From Plantago major (Eukaryota; Streptophyta; Magnoliopsida; Lamiales; Plantaginaceae), in the NCBI GenBank assembly GCA_026545765.1, contig CM048839.1:85264414-85328413 (forward strand): a DNA stretch of 64,000 nt. Direction: 5' to 3'. The notes under the pieces are model-generated. The model ran no database searches. It was given only the letters and a program-made list of their open reading frames with translations, and was not told the DNA's origin. This document shows, one piece after another, positions 22,406-33,557 of this stretch. How positions within the stretch are numbered: the first letter of the stretch is position 1; each line of letters begins with the position of its first letter. A program made the translations under genes and the position numbers.

Positions 22406-23272
22406 CTAATTAATTTAGAGAGGATTGGGTTGTTGTATGGTTGGAGATAGTTTTATGCAGTTTACCACAAAATGTAGAGAAGTGTGGGGCCTGGGAGCAC
22501 TAAGACAGGGATTTTGTGTGAGTGGGAGTGGATAAATTCAGAAGCACGCTTGCCGGCAAGAGAATGTTTTGGTGGGGTCCCCCATTGTTATGGACAGTCA
22601 AGTTAGGTTCAATGTCTGCTCTAATTCGTACCATAGCACTTTATTCAATTACTGCTACTTCCACTTTACCCCCTTTCCTCTTAAACTTTATAATTTAGAA
22701 AAGATATTGAATACGATTTCATTGAAAAACATCCTTCAATGTGTTCAAACTCGGAGAATCCCAGTTGTCAACTTTCCCACCAACCCAATATATTACTATA
22801 TGATGCTGCTTTACAAATTTCTCCCACCCGATTTCAATGTTCCATTTTATTAACTACTACTAATTTTAAACAAACTTTCCTATAGTTAGGTCGCGGTTAA
22901 CATGGTGACACGATTAGAAACAACTTTCCAAAAGATGAATTTACCGACATAGAAGAAACATTCGAGGGATCCTCACTTTCGTCGACATGATAAGTAGTAT
23001 AAATCAAGCCTGGCAAATTCATAGAAAACTTTGCAACCGGGTGAGGCGGGAGTACCCATACAAGCCGTCGTGCCTCAGCCATGGAACACGACGGCTGTAT
23101 ATAGGGACGCAGCCCCTTAGGCTATGCCCAATCTTGAAATCAGAACATCTATTTTATGGCCCAGCACATCTGACCCATAATTCTTTTTATTTTTTAATTT
23201 GAATTTAAAATATTAAATATTAAATATATAATAAAAAAATATAAAAATTATATGAATGATCATATTTTCTTA
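22406..23272. other. Noncoding stretch with a 10-bp hairpin
   Basis: No gene can be supported. At 23063-23096 the arms AGCCGTCGTG and CACGACGGCT pair perfectly around a 14-nt loop containing CCATGG. The G+C-rich patch around it (22970-23110) stands out from AT-rich flanks. Confidence 0.4.
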
Positions 23273-23275
23273 AGA

Positions 23276-23285
23276 TATATAAATA
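23276..23285 (+). promoter_or_regulatory. TATA box before the small ORF
   Basis: TATATAAATA lies 121 nt before the ATG at 23406. It is followed after about 30 nt by a CA-rich, pyrimidine-rich leader (ACACCACTTTCACCACACTT) typical of plant 5' leaders. A second TATATAAAT at 23389 is too close to the ATG to serve it. Confidence 0.45.
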
Positions 23286-23405
23286 GGCACCAAACAACAC
23301 CACTTTCACCACACTTCAATATTTCCTTTAGTCCATTCTATAAACTCAAATCACTCTAAATTCACCATTTCACCTATTGTTTTTTTCCTATATAAATCTC
23401 CAAAC

Positions 23406-23615
23406 ATGTACTTCATTACGTACTATATGAACAACAATCTTCAAGTTCCGACGATGATGAAATCACAGTTGAAGGTGAATACCATTAATGGTTCATCAAG
23501 TTCGAGCTCGTGTTTCAGATTTAACAAGCTACTTGCTCAAGCCACCCCTCACATAGTCGACCACATCCAACAGCTGCAAACACCAAAGCCACGAAAAAGC
23601 AAAAATAATGCATGA
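23406..23615 (+). CDS. Possible small protein gene, 69 residues
   Basis: The ORF has 69 codons. It starts MYFITYYMNNNLQVPTMM, runs through a Ser-rich stretch (NGSSSSSSCFRFNKLL) and an amphipathic segment (AQATPHIVDHIQQL), and ends in a basic tail (KPRKSKNNA). A good TATA box and leader precede it, and codon use is balanced rather than low complexity. I do not recognise the family. No signal peptide is convincing; an alternative ATG at 23427 would shorten the N terminus. It could also be chance, since only length, context and composition support it. Confidence 0.35.
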   Translation: MYFITYYMNNNLQVPTMMKSQLKVNTINGSSSSSSCFRFNKLLAQATPHIVDHIQQLQTPKPRKSKNNA

Positions 23616-25214
23616 ACGAACATACATTAACCGAAATCGAGAGCACTTTGCTACATTATTTATACAAAATTACTTTGCTGAAAGGACTACGTTTCCTGGA
23701 AAAAAAAAGTTTTGACATAGATTCTAAATGTATAGGCCATTGTTTGTTCGGATTGTCCAAAGTCATAAATGCACTTCAGTCTTACGTCAACTTGCTTATG
23801 TTGTATGTCTAACCATGGTATATGAGTGTTATTCAAGTTTAGATTTTGATGTTCAAACACATGACATCTTTAGACTCAGCAAGTAATACTCTTAGTACTT
23901 AGGATATTTTTAGCATGAAAATTGCAAAAGAGGAACCTTATTGACTGATAGTTAGTGATTTGTATAAGTGTTAGGTTTTCAAGAACATGCAATTTTATTT
24001 TTATCAACCTACAAAATACCTGCAACTTTAACGTTGCTACCAGAATATGATATAAAGACAAGATATTAAAGACTTAGTATAGTTAAATAAGTTATAAAGG
24101 ACACTTTTAGCAAGTAATACTTCAGCAGTTACTTGTATTTGAATTATATTATGTTGTAATATCAGAGTATCATTTTTCTTCAGATTCGAATAAAAAAATC
24201 CAAAACAATTGTTTTAAGTGCAATTTTATTAGTTTAACTTCTAAATACTAATAATTATAATATCTTAAATATGTAATAAAAAATAAAAAAAGTGACGACC
24301 ACTTTCGGACCACAATCTACGACATGACATTTTTCATTATTATGTACGTCTCATTAATATAAGCACTTTTTCAATATAGAAAAAAAAAAGATTCTACTAA
24401 ACCCACTATCTCTCTATCTCTCGTACTTTTTTACATTTCTAATTAATTTATCTTTGTTATCTTTCATGCATACACCATTTTTTTTATCTGATATCTCTCT
24501 AACAATAAATAATAAACTATTAACTTTATTAAAATCAGTATAAAAAAAAAGCCTAATGAGCCGGATAGAGAGGAAGTATGTAAACTATTTTTTTTTCTTA
24601 ACGTCCCTCCATCTAGCTTAACGACTTAAAGTAACTATAAACCGCATTTTGCCACTCATATAACTTTCACAAAGTCTTAAACAAGACATGTATTAGTGAG
24701 AGACTTGAGAGACGGATTGATGTTCTTTAACTATATGTGTAATATTTTAAACAATATCAGTAATGTTTTATGAGTAAATATTTTATGTCATTTTTTATGT
24801 AATGTATATTACCGATATTTTTAATAAAACCTGTAATATTTTTAATTATAATTATAATATTTATCTGTATTTTTAAGTATTTATATAACACCATCTCTCG
24901 GGGACTCAATCTGTAACTTTAGGCATTTTTCTCTTCAAATGTTTTGAAAAGGAAAAGGAAACATCGAAATGAAATAGATGGGGCTAGTATTCTCTACAAA
25001 TGAAATGCATCATGGTTAATCAACTAATTTTGCTTTAATGGCACACAAGAATCATTAAAGCCTGTTGATGATGCTTCTGTCAGTCACTGACAATCCATAG
25101 TCAGCAATCACTCAACTTACTTTGAGAACAATACGATAATTAAATAAATCCAAGCAAACAAATCTTTCCATAATCAAATCAAATCAAATGAGCAAGTTAT
25201 TGGTCGTAAAGATA
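23616..25214. other. AT-rich noncoding stretch
   Basis: No supported gene or RNA. Homopolymer A and T runs and scattered stops fill all frames. A pyrimidine-rich patch near 24385-24500 resembles MITE debris but has no partner end. Confidence 0.4.
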
Positions 25215-25352
25215 CTGTTTCGTTAGCGGTTAAATTCAGATTTTAATCAGGTTATATTCTTATTCTGTTTGTCATGTAATTTTAATTGCATTTAACAATA
25301 CTCATTTTTAATTCATCAACAACTCATAATTTAATTAAATTTTATTTTTAAA
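25215..25352 (-). repeat. Dispersed AT-rich repeat family, copy 2 (reversed fragment)
   Basis: In reverse this matches the last third of the copies at 22008 and 32285: AAATTTAATTGAATTATGAG, CATGACAAACAG, TGATTAAAATCTGAATTTAA. The start CTGTTTCGTTAGCGGTTAAA is the family terminus (GGTTAAAATTCG-like in reverse). Confidence 0.5.
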
Positions 25353-25481
25353 CATACTTTTTTTCCTCCTACTTTACCTTTTCTTTTATTATAAACTTAA
25401 ATAAATTCAATAGTAAACTATTGAATTTCTTAAAAACAACGTTAAAAAAAATTGACTCAACAAAGTAGGACATATGAAGTA

Positions 25482-25729
25482 CTCCCTCCATTTCAGAAAA
25501 AGTGTTACAATTTACTATTCTGCGGTCAACTGTCTTCGCGTTTGACCACAATTTACTCTTCAACGATATTAATAAATAAATTATTAAAATTATATAATGA
25601 AAATTTAGTAATTAAATTTTAATTATATGATTTTATTAAATTATTTACTATTATCGTTTATAAGTAATTAATTGGCTGAAAACGATTAATCGATCAATCA
25701 ATGTAACACTTTCTCTGAAATGGAGGGAG
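25482..25729. mobile_element. Stowaway-like MITE
   Basis: CTCCCTCCATTTCAGA at the left pairs with TCTGAAATGGAGGGAG at the right. TA flanks both ends. The inverted repeat extends through AAAGTGTTACA. Length 248 bp; no ORF. Confidence 0.9.
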
Positions 25730-25926
25730 TATTATTTAAGATTAAGTGAAAGTCAAATAAATGTTGAAAAAGCAAACGAAAATCAATCGAGAAAAAAGTT
25801 TGACGAAAGAAGCAACTAGAATGGCACTCCCGCTGTACCACACACACAAACACATTCAATTTTGATCACCACGGAGTTCAACGTACCAAGTAGTTGATAG
25901 TTGATACAAAGTAAATTTGTAATATA

Positions 25927-26173
25927 CTCCCTCCGTTCCTTTTAAAACTTGTCGTTTCTTTATACGGTGTATGCCAACTTTGTGGCAAATTACTCTTAAA
26001 CTATAATAATAAATAATTAAATAAAATCATATAATAAAAATTTAATTACTAAATTTTCATTATATTATTTTATTAAATTATTTACTATTATCGTTTAAGA
26101 GTAATTTGTGATCAAAATCGAGAAGTTAACCGATCAAAATAATATAGCAAGTTTCTAAAAAAAACGGAGGGAG
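25927..26173. mobile_element. Stowaway-like MITE
   Basis: CTCCCTCCGTTCCTTTTA at the left pairs with the right end AAAAACGGAGGGAG, with TA on both sides. Length 247 bp. Subterminal pairing includes AAACTTGT/GCAAGTTT. It lies about 200 bp from the previous MITE. Confidence 0.9.
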
Positions 26174-26206
26174 TATGACTCAAAATGAATGGTGTACCTA
26201 TTATTA

Positions 26207-26442
26207 CTCACTCCGTACCAGACCAAATGTCATATTTTAATTTTTTGCAGTCAATGTTTTTCAATTTTAACTACGATTTAATCTTAAACCGTAAATGTAA
26301 AATATTCAATTAAATTATATAATTAAATTTTTAGAAGTAAAGTTTCAGTATATAATTTAATTGAACATTTTACATTTATGGTTTAAGATTAAATCGTAGT
26401 CAAAATTGAAAAATGTTGACTGCGAAAAGTCAAAATGGGACA
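26207..26442. mobile_element. Foldback MITE, decayed at its right end
   Basis: Long arms (CAGTCAATGTTTTTCAATTT to TAAATGTAAAATATTCAATT, and their inverse) fold into a hairpin covering almost the whole element. The left end CTCACTCCGTACC is a Stowaway variant. The right end stops at TGGGACA without the usual GGAGGGAG. Confidence 0.7.
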
Positions 26443-26493
26443 CGTGAAAATGTGTTATTTGTATTAGAAAATACAGTACTATGTAACACTAGA

Positions 26494-26768
26494 TGTAATG
26501 CCTCAAAGTTTCAAGTCAAGTCCAAACAGTTTAAAGGGATCGAGAACGCTACTCATACCAACAAAGTGCACCTTTCTTTTCGGGAATCCATCCATAAGAA
26601 CTCAAGAGTTAAGAGCTCTGGAACAATCTTAGAATGGGTGACCAACTGGAACGTTTTCCGGTTCATGCACGAGTGAGGACCAGCATATCACCTAGATAGC
26701 TGTCCATGAGTAACCGCGCCGGCCTAAAAGGGTCGGAGCTTGGCCCATTAGTGGCCCGGGTCGTTACA
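26494..26768 (+). repeat. 5' LTR of the chimeric chromovirus
   Basis: 275 bp, TGTAATGCC to GTCGTTACA. The first half matches the 3' LTR closely (CAAGTCCAAACAGTTTAAAG, ACGCTACTCATACCAACAA). The second half does not match the 3' LTR but resembles the internal LTR fragment near 29000-29056 (AGGGTCGG, TTAGTGG). Confidence 0.85.
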
Positions 26769-26770
26769 TA

Positions 26771-26783
26771 TGGTATCAAAGCC
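26771..26783 (+). other. PBS of the chimeric chromovirus
   Basis: TGGTATCAAAGCC begins two bases after the LTR. It matches the Met-tRNA class (TGGTATCAGAGCC) with one change. Confidence 0.8.
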
Positions 26784-26942
26784 CAAGGTTTTAAAACCGA
26801 TTCCCCGGAGTTCTTCTTTTTAAAAAAAATGCATAAGCCATGATCACAGTCGGACATCTCTCCACTCCGGTATGTTCTTCAAGTTTATGTGAACAAATAA
26901 GTTACTTCCTTTTCAAGTATAATCCATTGTTATGTATATTCC

Positions 26943-27990
26943 ATGTTGTGTTATTTATATGTTTTTATTTTATATAGCATCATCAGTCGCAACAGAAATC
27001 CGAGGAACGATAAGGCTAGTGATAGCGGCACGAACCCAACAGGAACTCCGGTCACGGCAGAGGCTTTGGCCCAGCTTTTGACCCAGGCTAGGAATCCAGC
27101 ACCTGCAAGGAATGAACTTGCCGACTTTTTGAAGCTTAACCCACCGTCTTTTGATTTCTCGGCTGACCTTCCAGGAGCGGAGGATTGGATTGCTTTGATG
27201 GAAAAGTTGTTCGACATTCAGAATTATTCAAAGGAGGAGAAGGTGCGTTTCGATGCCTTTCGTCAAAGGAAAATGCACTCGACTGGTGGAAGTGGACAAA
27301 GACTCGATATGAGCAAGCTAGCACTCCTTCACTTGGGAGGGCTTCAAGAATGATTTTTTGCGAAGTATTTCCCGATTAGCTTTTGTCGCCTTAAGGAGAA
27401 TGAGTTTCTCAACCTGGTTCAGGGTAATATGGATGTGAGACAGTATGAAGCTAATTAGTTCAACAGCTTGGCCAGGTTTGCATCAAAATTTGTGGCTACT
27501 GAAGAGGATCGTGCGGCTCGGTTTGAGGTGGGTTTGAACCTGATAATTAAGGTGGGTGTAGCGCCTTTTGAGTTGAAGGTTTATCGGAATCTGGTTGACA
27601 AATCTTTGGTGGTCGAGGAAGTTCAGAAGGAGGTTAATCGAGCTATGTACCATCAAGTTCCTCCATAGCCTTGAGCGGAGTTGCTCGATCTAAGGAATAG
27701 TGGGCGATGAGAAGAGGCCATTAGAGGGTAACCAAGGCTCTTCGTCAGCAAAGAAGTCGCCATGTACTGAATGTGGGAGACTTCACAATGGTGAGTGTTT
27801 GATGGGAAAGAGGGTTTGCTTTTACTGTAAGAACCTTGGTCACCTGAGGGATGATTCTCCAGCGAGACCCAAAACTGGTACTCCATCCTGGAACTTTGCT
27901 CCAGCAAGGAACTTTGTCCCAGCGAAAGCATTTGTTATGACTAAGGAGGATGCGGAGCAATTCGCTAATGTCATTTCCGGTATGCTTATT
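26943..27990 (+). pseudogene. Chromovirus gag remnant
   Basis: Gag signatures are FLKLNPPSFDFSADLPGAED and WIALMEKLFDIQNYSKEEKV, then ENALDWWKWTK in a second frame and LARFASKFVATEEDRAARFE in a third. At least three frameshifts or stops separate them. The zinc knuckle reads CFYCKNLGHLRDDS: the last Cys of C-x2-C-x4-H-x4-C is Ser, so RNA binding would be lost. Confidence 0.85.
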
Positions 27991-28103
27991 ATGAGTTTCT
28001 TTTGCTTTGTTTTTGTCAAATGCATGATTAAATAGTTTCTCGGTGTCCGCATGTTTTTTTTGTTAATGTTGTGGATACTTTAGACCTATTTGAATTCCAT
28101 TAA

Positions 28104-28721
28104 TTGATTGTAGGACCGTTGAATGTATGTGGTATTTTGGCCTTAGTACCTTTTGATTCCGGAGCGTCTCATTCTTTTGTGAGTTCCTCATTTGCAAAAC
28201 GTCTCGCTAGTCATCCACTTCAGACCGGTGAATTATATAAGGTGTCATTACAATTTGGAGAAGTTATGAATTCAGCTGAGGTGTTTGCGGGTTGTCCTGT
28301 TCTAATCAGCGGTCGTGAGCTTCATGCCGATCTTATTAAGTTGGGAATTAAAGATTTTGACATTATTCTGGGTATGACTGGGTTGTTTAAGCACTATGCA
28401 TCAATTGATTGTCGTGGTAGGATAATAATATTCAATATCGATGGTGCTTTACCTTTCAGTTTTCAAGGGAGTTATTCAAGGCCCAGAATTCCAGTTCTGT
28501 CAACGGTGAAAGCTCGTAAGTGTATCAGAAGTGGTTGTGATGCATATTTGGCGTTCGTCACTAAGGAGGAAGGGGATCGACCAACTTTAGAGCATATTCC
28601 CGTGGTAAAAGAGTTTCCAGATGTATTTCCTAATGACATTAAAGGGGTTCCTCCTCAAAGAGAGGTGGAGTTTGAGATTAATTTAATACCTGGAGCGGGG
28701 ACTGGCGTTCCGGATCAATGA
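28104..28721 (+). pseudogene. Chromovirus protease and truncated RT start
   Basis: An open frame of 205 codons. The protease active site is VPFDSGASHSFVSSSFAKRL, followed by the flap/core ILGMTGLFKHYASIDCRGRI. The end enters RT (VVKEFPDVFPNDIKGVPPQR, EFEINLIPGAG) and then stops at 28719-28721. The usual next RT residues are absent, which marks a deletion or template-switch junction. Confidence 0.87.
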
Positions 28722-29156
28722 TCATGGCCTACATCAGTTTGTCGTCACCATTGCTCACTTTTACATATAAATCATGCATCGTACTATCACTTAAGAACTT
28801 TATTTCTAAGCTCGGTTTACGGAAGATATTTGCACGTTTATGCTTCCACATTTTTATGCTTTATGTTCACGAATTTCATGACATGGACAGTAGGCGCTTT
28901 TGCGTCCTTTCACGTTTTAAGTTCAATTAAAGTCGTAATCATCGTTTTTACAAGTTCACAAGTTGGCGCGAATTATATTTTTCATAGTTCGTCAATTAAA
29001 ATTATGGGCGCGGGCCCAAAGGGTCGGGGCTCAACCAATTAGTGGTTGGGTCGTTACAAATGGTATCAGAGCCGTGCCAACCCAAAACCCACATGGGATA
29101 GACGGTTGGCCGGACCATGGTGCGGCGGGGACGTCGCACAATTCAAAAGGGATGAA
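28722..29156 (+). repeat. Internal LTR 3' fragment plus second PBS
   Basis: Noncoding sequence ends GTTGGGTCGTTACA at 29056, an LTR 3' edge. It is followed after two bases by TGGTATCAGAGCC at about 29059-29071, a second, canonical PBS. Then come about 85 bp of leader and a short purine tract (AAAAGGGATGAA) right before the 3' LTR. It belongs to a related but different chromovirus subfamily. Confidence 0.75.
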
Positions 29157-29456
29157 TGTAACGTCCTCAAAGTTTCAAATCAAGTCCAAACAGTTTAAAG
29201 ATATCGAGAACGCTACTCATACCAACAATGTGCACCTTTTTTTGGGAATCCATCCATAAAAACTTCAGAGTTAAGCGTACTTGCTCTGGAGCAATCTTAG
29301 GATGGGTTACCAACTGGGAATTCTCCCGGTTCTCTGCAGTGAGAACAAAGTCCTGAGAAAGAACTTGTGTTGATGCGATGGGTAAGATATCATTCGAAGA
29401 ATGTCATAAGAATGTATCGGTACGTGGGCTTAGCCATTAGGACCCAGGTCGTTACA
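29157..29456 (+). repeat. 3' LTR of the chimeric chromovirus
   Basis: 300 bp, TGTAACGTC to GTCGTTACA. The first half is like the 5' LTR; from about 29335 the two diverge fully until the last 15 bp or so. Confidence 0.83.
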
Positions 29457-30057
29457 CTAGATGTGGGACAAACAGGGTAATTATGATACAGTACTATGGT
29501 AAATTTAGATCAGAGTATAAAAAACCGACCAAGTTCATTTTCAAACAAATCAAGATCTGATGGGCAGCATTAGATTAGGATTGAATCGCAGAACAGCAAT
29601 TAAGAAAATAGAAAATGTCAAGATTAAGGAATGTGCAGATACTAGTCACAGCACACCAAACTAACACACCAAGATCTCAACTTTGAACTGTAATTATTAC
29701 TTTAAGAATACAAAAATATAATGAACTCTTTCTAGCAGTCTAGCCTTGAACATTGCACTTCCAAAAGTATATCCATAACTGAGAAAGATAGTTGACTCAT
29801 TTACATATAACATTTGACGACACAAGCAAAATCTGGCAAACAGGAGAAACCACCAAGATCAACTGGATAGATTCACAAACAAAACAAAGGAATAGAACAT
29901 GTGCAAACAAAACAAACACCTACTATATGTTAGTCCTGATATTACTTCATTTAAACCCAGAAAAAAAAAAAGTTCACTCACCAGCTTAACAAAAAGTAAA
30001 TCTAAGAAAAGAAATTAACACAAAATGACTTTAAAAAAACCCCATTAATTATTAACT
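29457..30057. other. Noncoding region downstream of the Dof gene
   Basis: It contains the CTAGA duplication at 29457-29461 and then the probable 3' untranslated and flanking sequence of the Dof gene. No other feature is supported. Confidence 0.4.
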
Positions 30058-31364
30058 TCACCATGAACCTCCAGCAAGCATTCCACTCCAATATCCATTT
30101 GCTTTATCCTGCTGCTGCTGATGATGATGATCAAACTCATCTGTAGCAGTGGAGGTATTCTTGAGTTGTTCATCAAAAGGGAAAAGCATATTTCTTGATT
30201 GATGGTTATGATGATCTTGATGATCAGCACTAACACCTTGCAGATTATTCTCAAGCCCATCAAGTGCAAAACCCAAGCTTGGCTTAAACTGATGATCATC
30301 ATGACCCATAGGAAACCCAGATGAAAACACCACTGAGTTAGTAGAATCAGAAACTGGGATAGTAGACATGAAAGAACCGAGACCCAAGAAACTAGGGTTT
30401 AGGTTCTTGGGATCGTAAGTGTAGAAATGATCATTAAAGTTTGTGGGATTGTAAGCCAAGTTGAGGTCATGGCCTTGATGGATCTTGGGGTTTTGTGCTG
30501 GAAATCTTGGTGGGGTGGTGAGATCTGGAAGGATAATTTTCTTGGAAGCAGCAGCGGAATTAGAATTGGGATTTGAAGAAGTAGAAGAAGAAGAAGATCT
30601 TTTGTTGTTTTTCCTGGAGCCACCTCCAACAGGAACATTTCTCAAGGAGCCACCTTCAGTCCAGTACCTTCTACATGTCTTGCAAAAGTATCTAGGCTGT
30701 GACAGACTGTAATTGTTGTAGTAACAGAACTTGGTGTTTGTTGATTTGCACCTTGGGCAGTTCAAAGCTTGTTCCTTTTCTGGCCTTGGTTTCTTGTCCA
30801 CCACTACCCCTCCTGTAATTGGCCCCTTTGTTGTATTCTGATGATGATCAACTTGTTTAACAATTCCAATACCCTATCAAATCAGAATTCAAGAGTAAAA
30901 GGACAAACTCAACAGATCAAGAAACACTACACTGAAACTTTTGCATTTAATGAGGAGATTTAATTTATTAAGTTTTAATAAAGGATCGAGGCAATAGCTA
31001 CCAAACAAACAAGAACAAAACAAGGTAACATGCTTTAATTTCTGATCAAGATTTGCTTTTTCAGGAAGTGGGAAAGAAAGAGAAATAATACTAGTGCTAG
31101 CTAGTTTTAATTCCATAGATAAGATTAAAAACATTATTAAGTAGGATTAAAGCAAGAATTGAAATCTTCCTTCCTGGTAAAGAAATTAAAGTTGTGTATC
31201 TATCCAAACAGAAAATCGAAAAAGAGAAAAGGTAGTAGAGATAAAAAGGAGCTAACTAGGGAAAATAAAATTAAGAGCTAGAAAGATAAATGTTGTCATG
31301 ATGTTATTGAAAGAAAACATGTTTTTGTTGTTGGTTATACCTGTGGCCACTGAGCAGTATCCAT
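30058..31364 (-). CDS. Dof zinc-finger transcription factor, two exons
   Basis: Exon 1 (31341-31364) encodes MDTAQWPQ and ends CCACAG before GTATAA. The intron runs 30874-31340 and ends TTTGATAG. Exon 2 (30058-30873) continues in frame with [11 protein letters not shown]. The total is 279 residues. The Dof domain spans about residues 45-99, with the C-x2-C-x21-C-x2-C finger CPRC at 47-50 and CKTC at 72-75, then [19 protein letters not shown]. The finger binds AAAG cores in DNA. Ser/Asn-rich and His/Gln-rich regions follow, with conserved short motifs ([26 protein letters not shown]). The N-terminal MDTAQWPQ and C-terminal WSGML recall Arabidopsis Dof4.6/Dof1.8, vascular-expressed factors; orthology is not tested. 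The leader upstream (31365-31480) is rich in CT on the coding strand. No defect is seen. Confidence 0.95.
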
Positions 31365-31810
31365 AGCAAGAAAGACGCAGAGAAGAAAAGGAGAGAAAGA
31401 TAGAGAGAGAAAAAGGTGGAAGGAGAAAAAGGTTGAAAGATGGGAAGAAAATGGTGCAGTAGAGATATAAAGCAGACCAAGAAAGGTGCTTGGGAAAGGT
31501 GAGTGAGTCTGAGTCCGTATGTATGGAATACTAGTACTGTGTAGTAGTGTGTGTGTTGTTTTGGTCTGGCGGTTGTGAGTGTTTGCTTGCTATTGCTATC
31601 AAATGCTTTGCCCACTGATAGTGGTGAAGGAATGAAAAAGATAGGAGAATTTTGTCCACTTCCTATTTCTTTAGTGTTTAGGATGCTTCCATGATCATGT
31701 TTACCCAAAGTGCTGCCTGCCTTTGTGTCTCTCATTTCTTTTTGCCCTAAATAGTCTAGCATGTAATATCTCCGTTTCAATCTCACTTTTCCACTTTACC
31801 TTTCTAACTA
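31365..31810 (-). promoter_or_regulatory. Dof gene leader and proximal promoter region
   Basis: On the gene strand a CT-rich run (31380-31440) precedes the ATG, as in many plant leaders. TTTATATC at about 31464-31471 is a weak TATA candidate. AAAG cores, the binding core of Dof proteins, occur nearby, but such short matches are expected by chance. Confidence 0.35.
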
Positions 31811-32284
31811 TCTATATCTATATAAAATGAAGACGTTTTTAAGTTTTGTGGTAAAGCCATATAATATGCTGACTTTGTAAAATTCTTGATTCCGATTGGT
31901 CAAAACCAAATGAAATGTTCTGATTGGCTAGGAAAAAAATAAAAGCTGAATGTATTCCTACAGCTCTTTTTGACGCCCAAACATCGACTCCTCAGAGTGA
32001 CGCTTATTCTTTCATTTACTCCGATCATTTATCTGAGAGAATTCATCTGAATTTTCAAACCCAATTTAATGTCAACATATGAATATGATACACAAACGTG
32101 TATTAATTAATTGGTTTTTAGCTTAATATTCCAGATTATAAAACTACAAAACGAAAAGCAGGCACATTCCAAGTTATCAATTAACCACATATTATTATAA
32201 CATTTTTGAAGGTATGGTGATGGTTTCGCACAGAGTTTAACACAATAATCAATTTTGGTGAATGGCTAAAACTGTCAAGTAATT

Positions 32285-32815
32285 TGTCGGTTGTGGTATT
32301 CATTAATACGATATTAGAATTAAAGATTTGTTAGTTTTAATTGATGAATAATAATTAATTTTAATTGAGTTGTGAAAAGTTGTGTTTGTGATAAAGTTTA
32401 AATTTTGTAGGTCTCTATAAAATTGTTATATAGAGTGTGTAAGAGTAAAGTGATTTGTGTAAGATTTTTGAGATTATTTAATTGGTCTTAAGTTAATTTG
32501 ATTGGTTTAAGGTTTTTATATACTAATGCTCTGTTCTCTTCGTCTGAACTAAATTGAATTGAACTGAATTTATTTGTAGTATAAAAAACAACTAAGCAGA
32601 ACTAAGTTGAAATTAATGAATTTTAAGATGAAGAGAACATAAAAAAGTAAAGTGAGTGACAAAAAGTAGGTAGAGAGAGAAAATTTAATTGAGTTGTTCA
32701 GTTGAATTGAAAACGGATACTGTTACGACTTGATTAAAGTCGCTAGACAAACAACATGAAAAATTAGGCAACTGGATTAAATTCGAGTTTTAATCCTTAA
32801 CTAAACAGCCTCTGC
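32285..32815 (+). repeat. Dispersed AT-rich repeat family, copy 3, with nested MITE
   Basis: Blocks shared with 22008-22405 include TATATAGAGTGTGTAAGAGT, GTGTAAGATTTTTGAGATTA, AAATTTAATTGAGTTGT and ATTAAATTCGAGTTTTAATC. The end AACTAAACAGCC fits the family terminus. A 108-bp element splits it (32532-32639). Confidence 0.55.
32532..32639. mobile_element. Small MITE nested in the repeat
   Basis: TGTTCTCTTCGTCT at 32532-32545 and AGATGAAGAGAACA at 32626-32639 are inverted with one mismatch. The copy at 22008 lacks this block, which supports an insertion. Confidence 0.6.
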
Positions 32816-33557
32816 ATTAATAAAAAGTAAACAAAGTAGTGTGGGAGAGTGTTTATAGATAATAGACGGAATATTATATTGTTAAGGAAAAAAGTTAAAC
32901 TTCTCAAGTAAAAACGCCTATTTTATTCTGTTAACAAAAAGTATATCTTTTTGTTTGGAGAATATCGATATTACAATCATATTAGAGCAATAATATATCA
33001 TTCAATCTATCATGTATCAATCATTACAAACATATGAACTAATCTATTAGAGCGAGAATACACTAGAACACAATCCAGGCACTCGCATGATTCGTCCCTA
33101 TAACCTCTGGAATTATGTACCCCATCCTAACATATTTAGCTGACCCTGATTGACAAAAGTATTGATTATTTACGGAAACCACCAATATTGTTAATTTATC
33201 GGTAATAACTCTAATTTGTGTCCGTATTTTTTTAATCTCAAGTAGACCTGCTCTTAGAAGAATTATTTTGAAAAGTATTTGAATATTAATAATTATTGCA
33301 TTTTTTGTTATATTGTTCATCTATAAGAGATTTGATCTATTGCGACTCATAAATTTTAGGACTCTTTGTAGGAATTAAAAAAATGAATTGAAAATGGCCT
33401 TAAATTAAATTAACTGAAAGAAGGAAAAAAAATAGAACTTCTAATTTTAGTCATAATTTTAAAATTACGATTTTTAATTTGCACTTGCACCGAAAATATG
33501 GCACACCCTTTGTAATTTTAAATTATGACTTTTCATATGTAATTTTCTTCTCTTATT

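Larger units (their letters stand above)
26494..29456 (+). mobile_element. Chimeric, deleted chromovirus (Ty3/gypsy) with CTAGA duplications
   Basis: The element is 2963 bp with outer LTRs TGTAATGCC...GTCGTTACA and TGTAACGTC...GTCGTTACA. It is flanked by CTAGA at 26489-26493 and 29457-29461. Inside are a PBS, gag, protease and the first few dozen residues of RT, after which the pol sequence stops. The interior then changes to another LTR 3' part with its own PBS. RNase H and integrase are absent. The gag/protease sequence is Tekay/Del-like. Because the duplication surrounds the whole, the mosaic probably inserted as one unit. Confidence 0.85.

Noticed and set aside
22897-23082. 61-codon minus-strand ORF beginning MAEARRLVWVLPPHP
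   Set aside because: No motif, no promoter and no second exon could be identified; it overlaps a hairpin-containing GC-rich patch.
26943-28035. Minus-strand ORFs opposite the chromovirus gag
   Set aside because: Antisense shadows of the gag coding sequence.
31304-31786. 160-codon minus-strand ORF upstream of the Dof exon
   Set aside because: It spans the CT-rich leader and first exon in another frame and has a low-complexity Phe/Leu/Ser end. The conserved MDTAQWPQ exon with a splice donor explains the region better.
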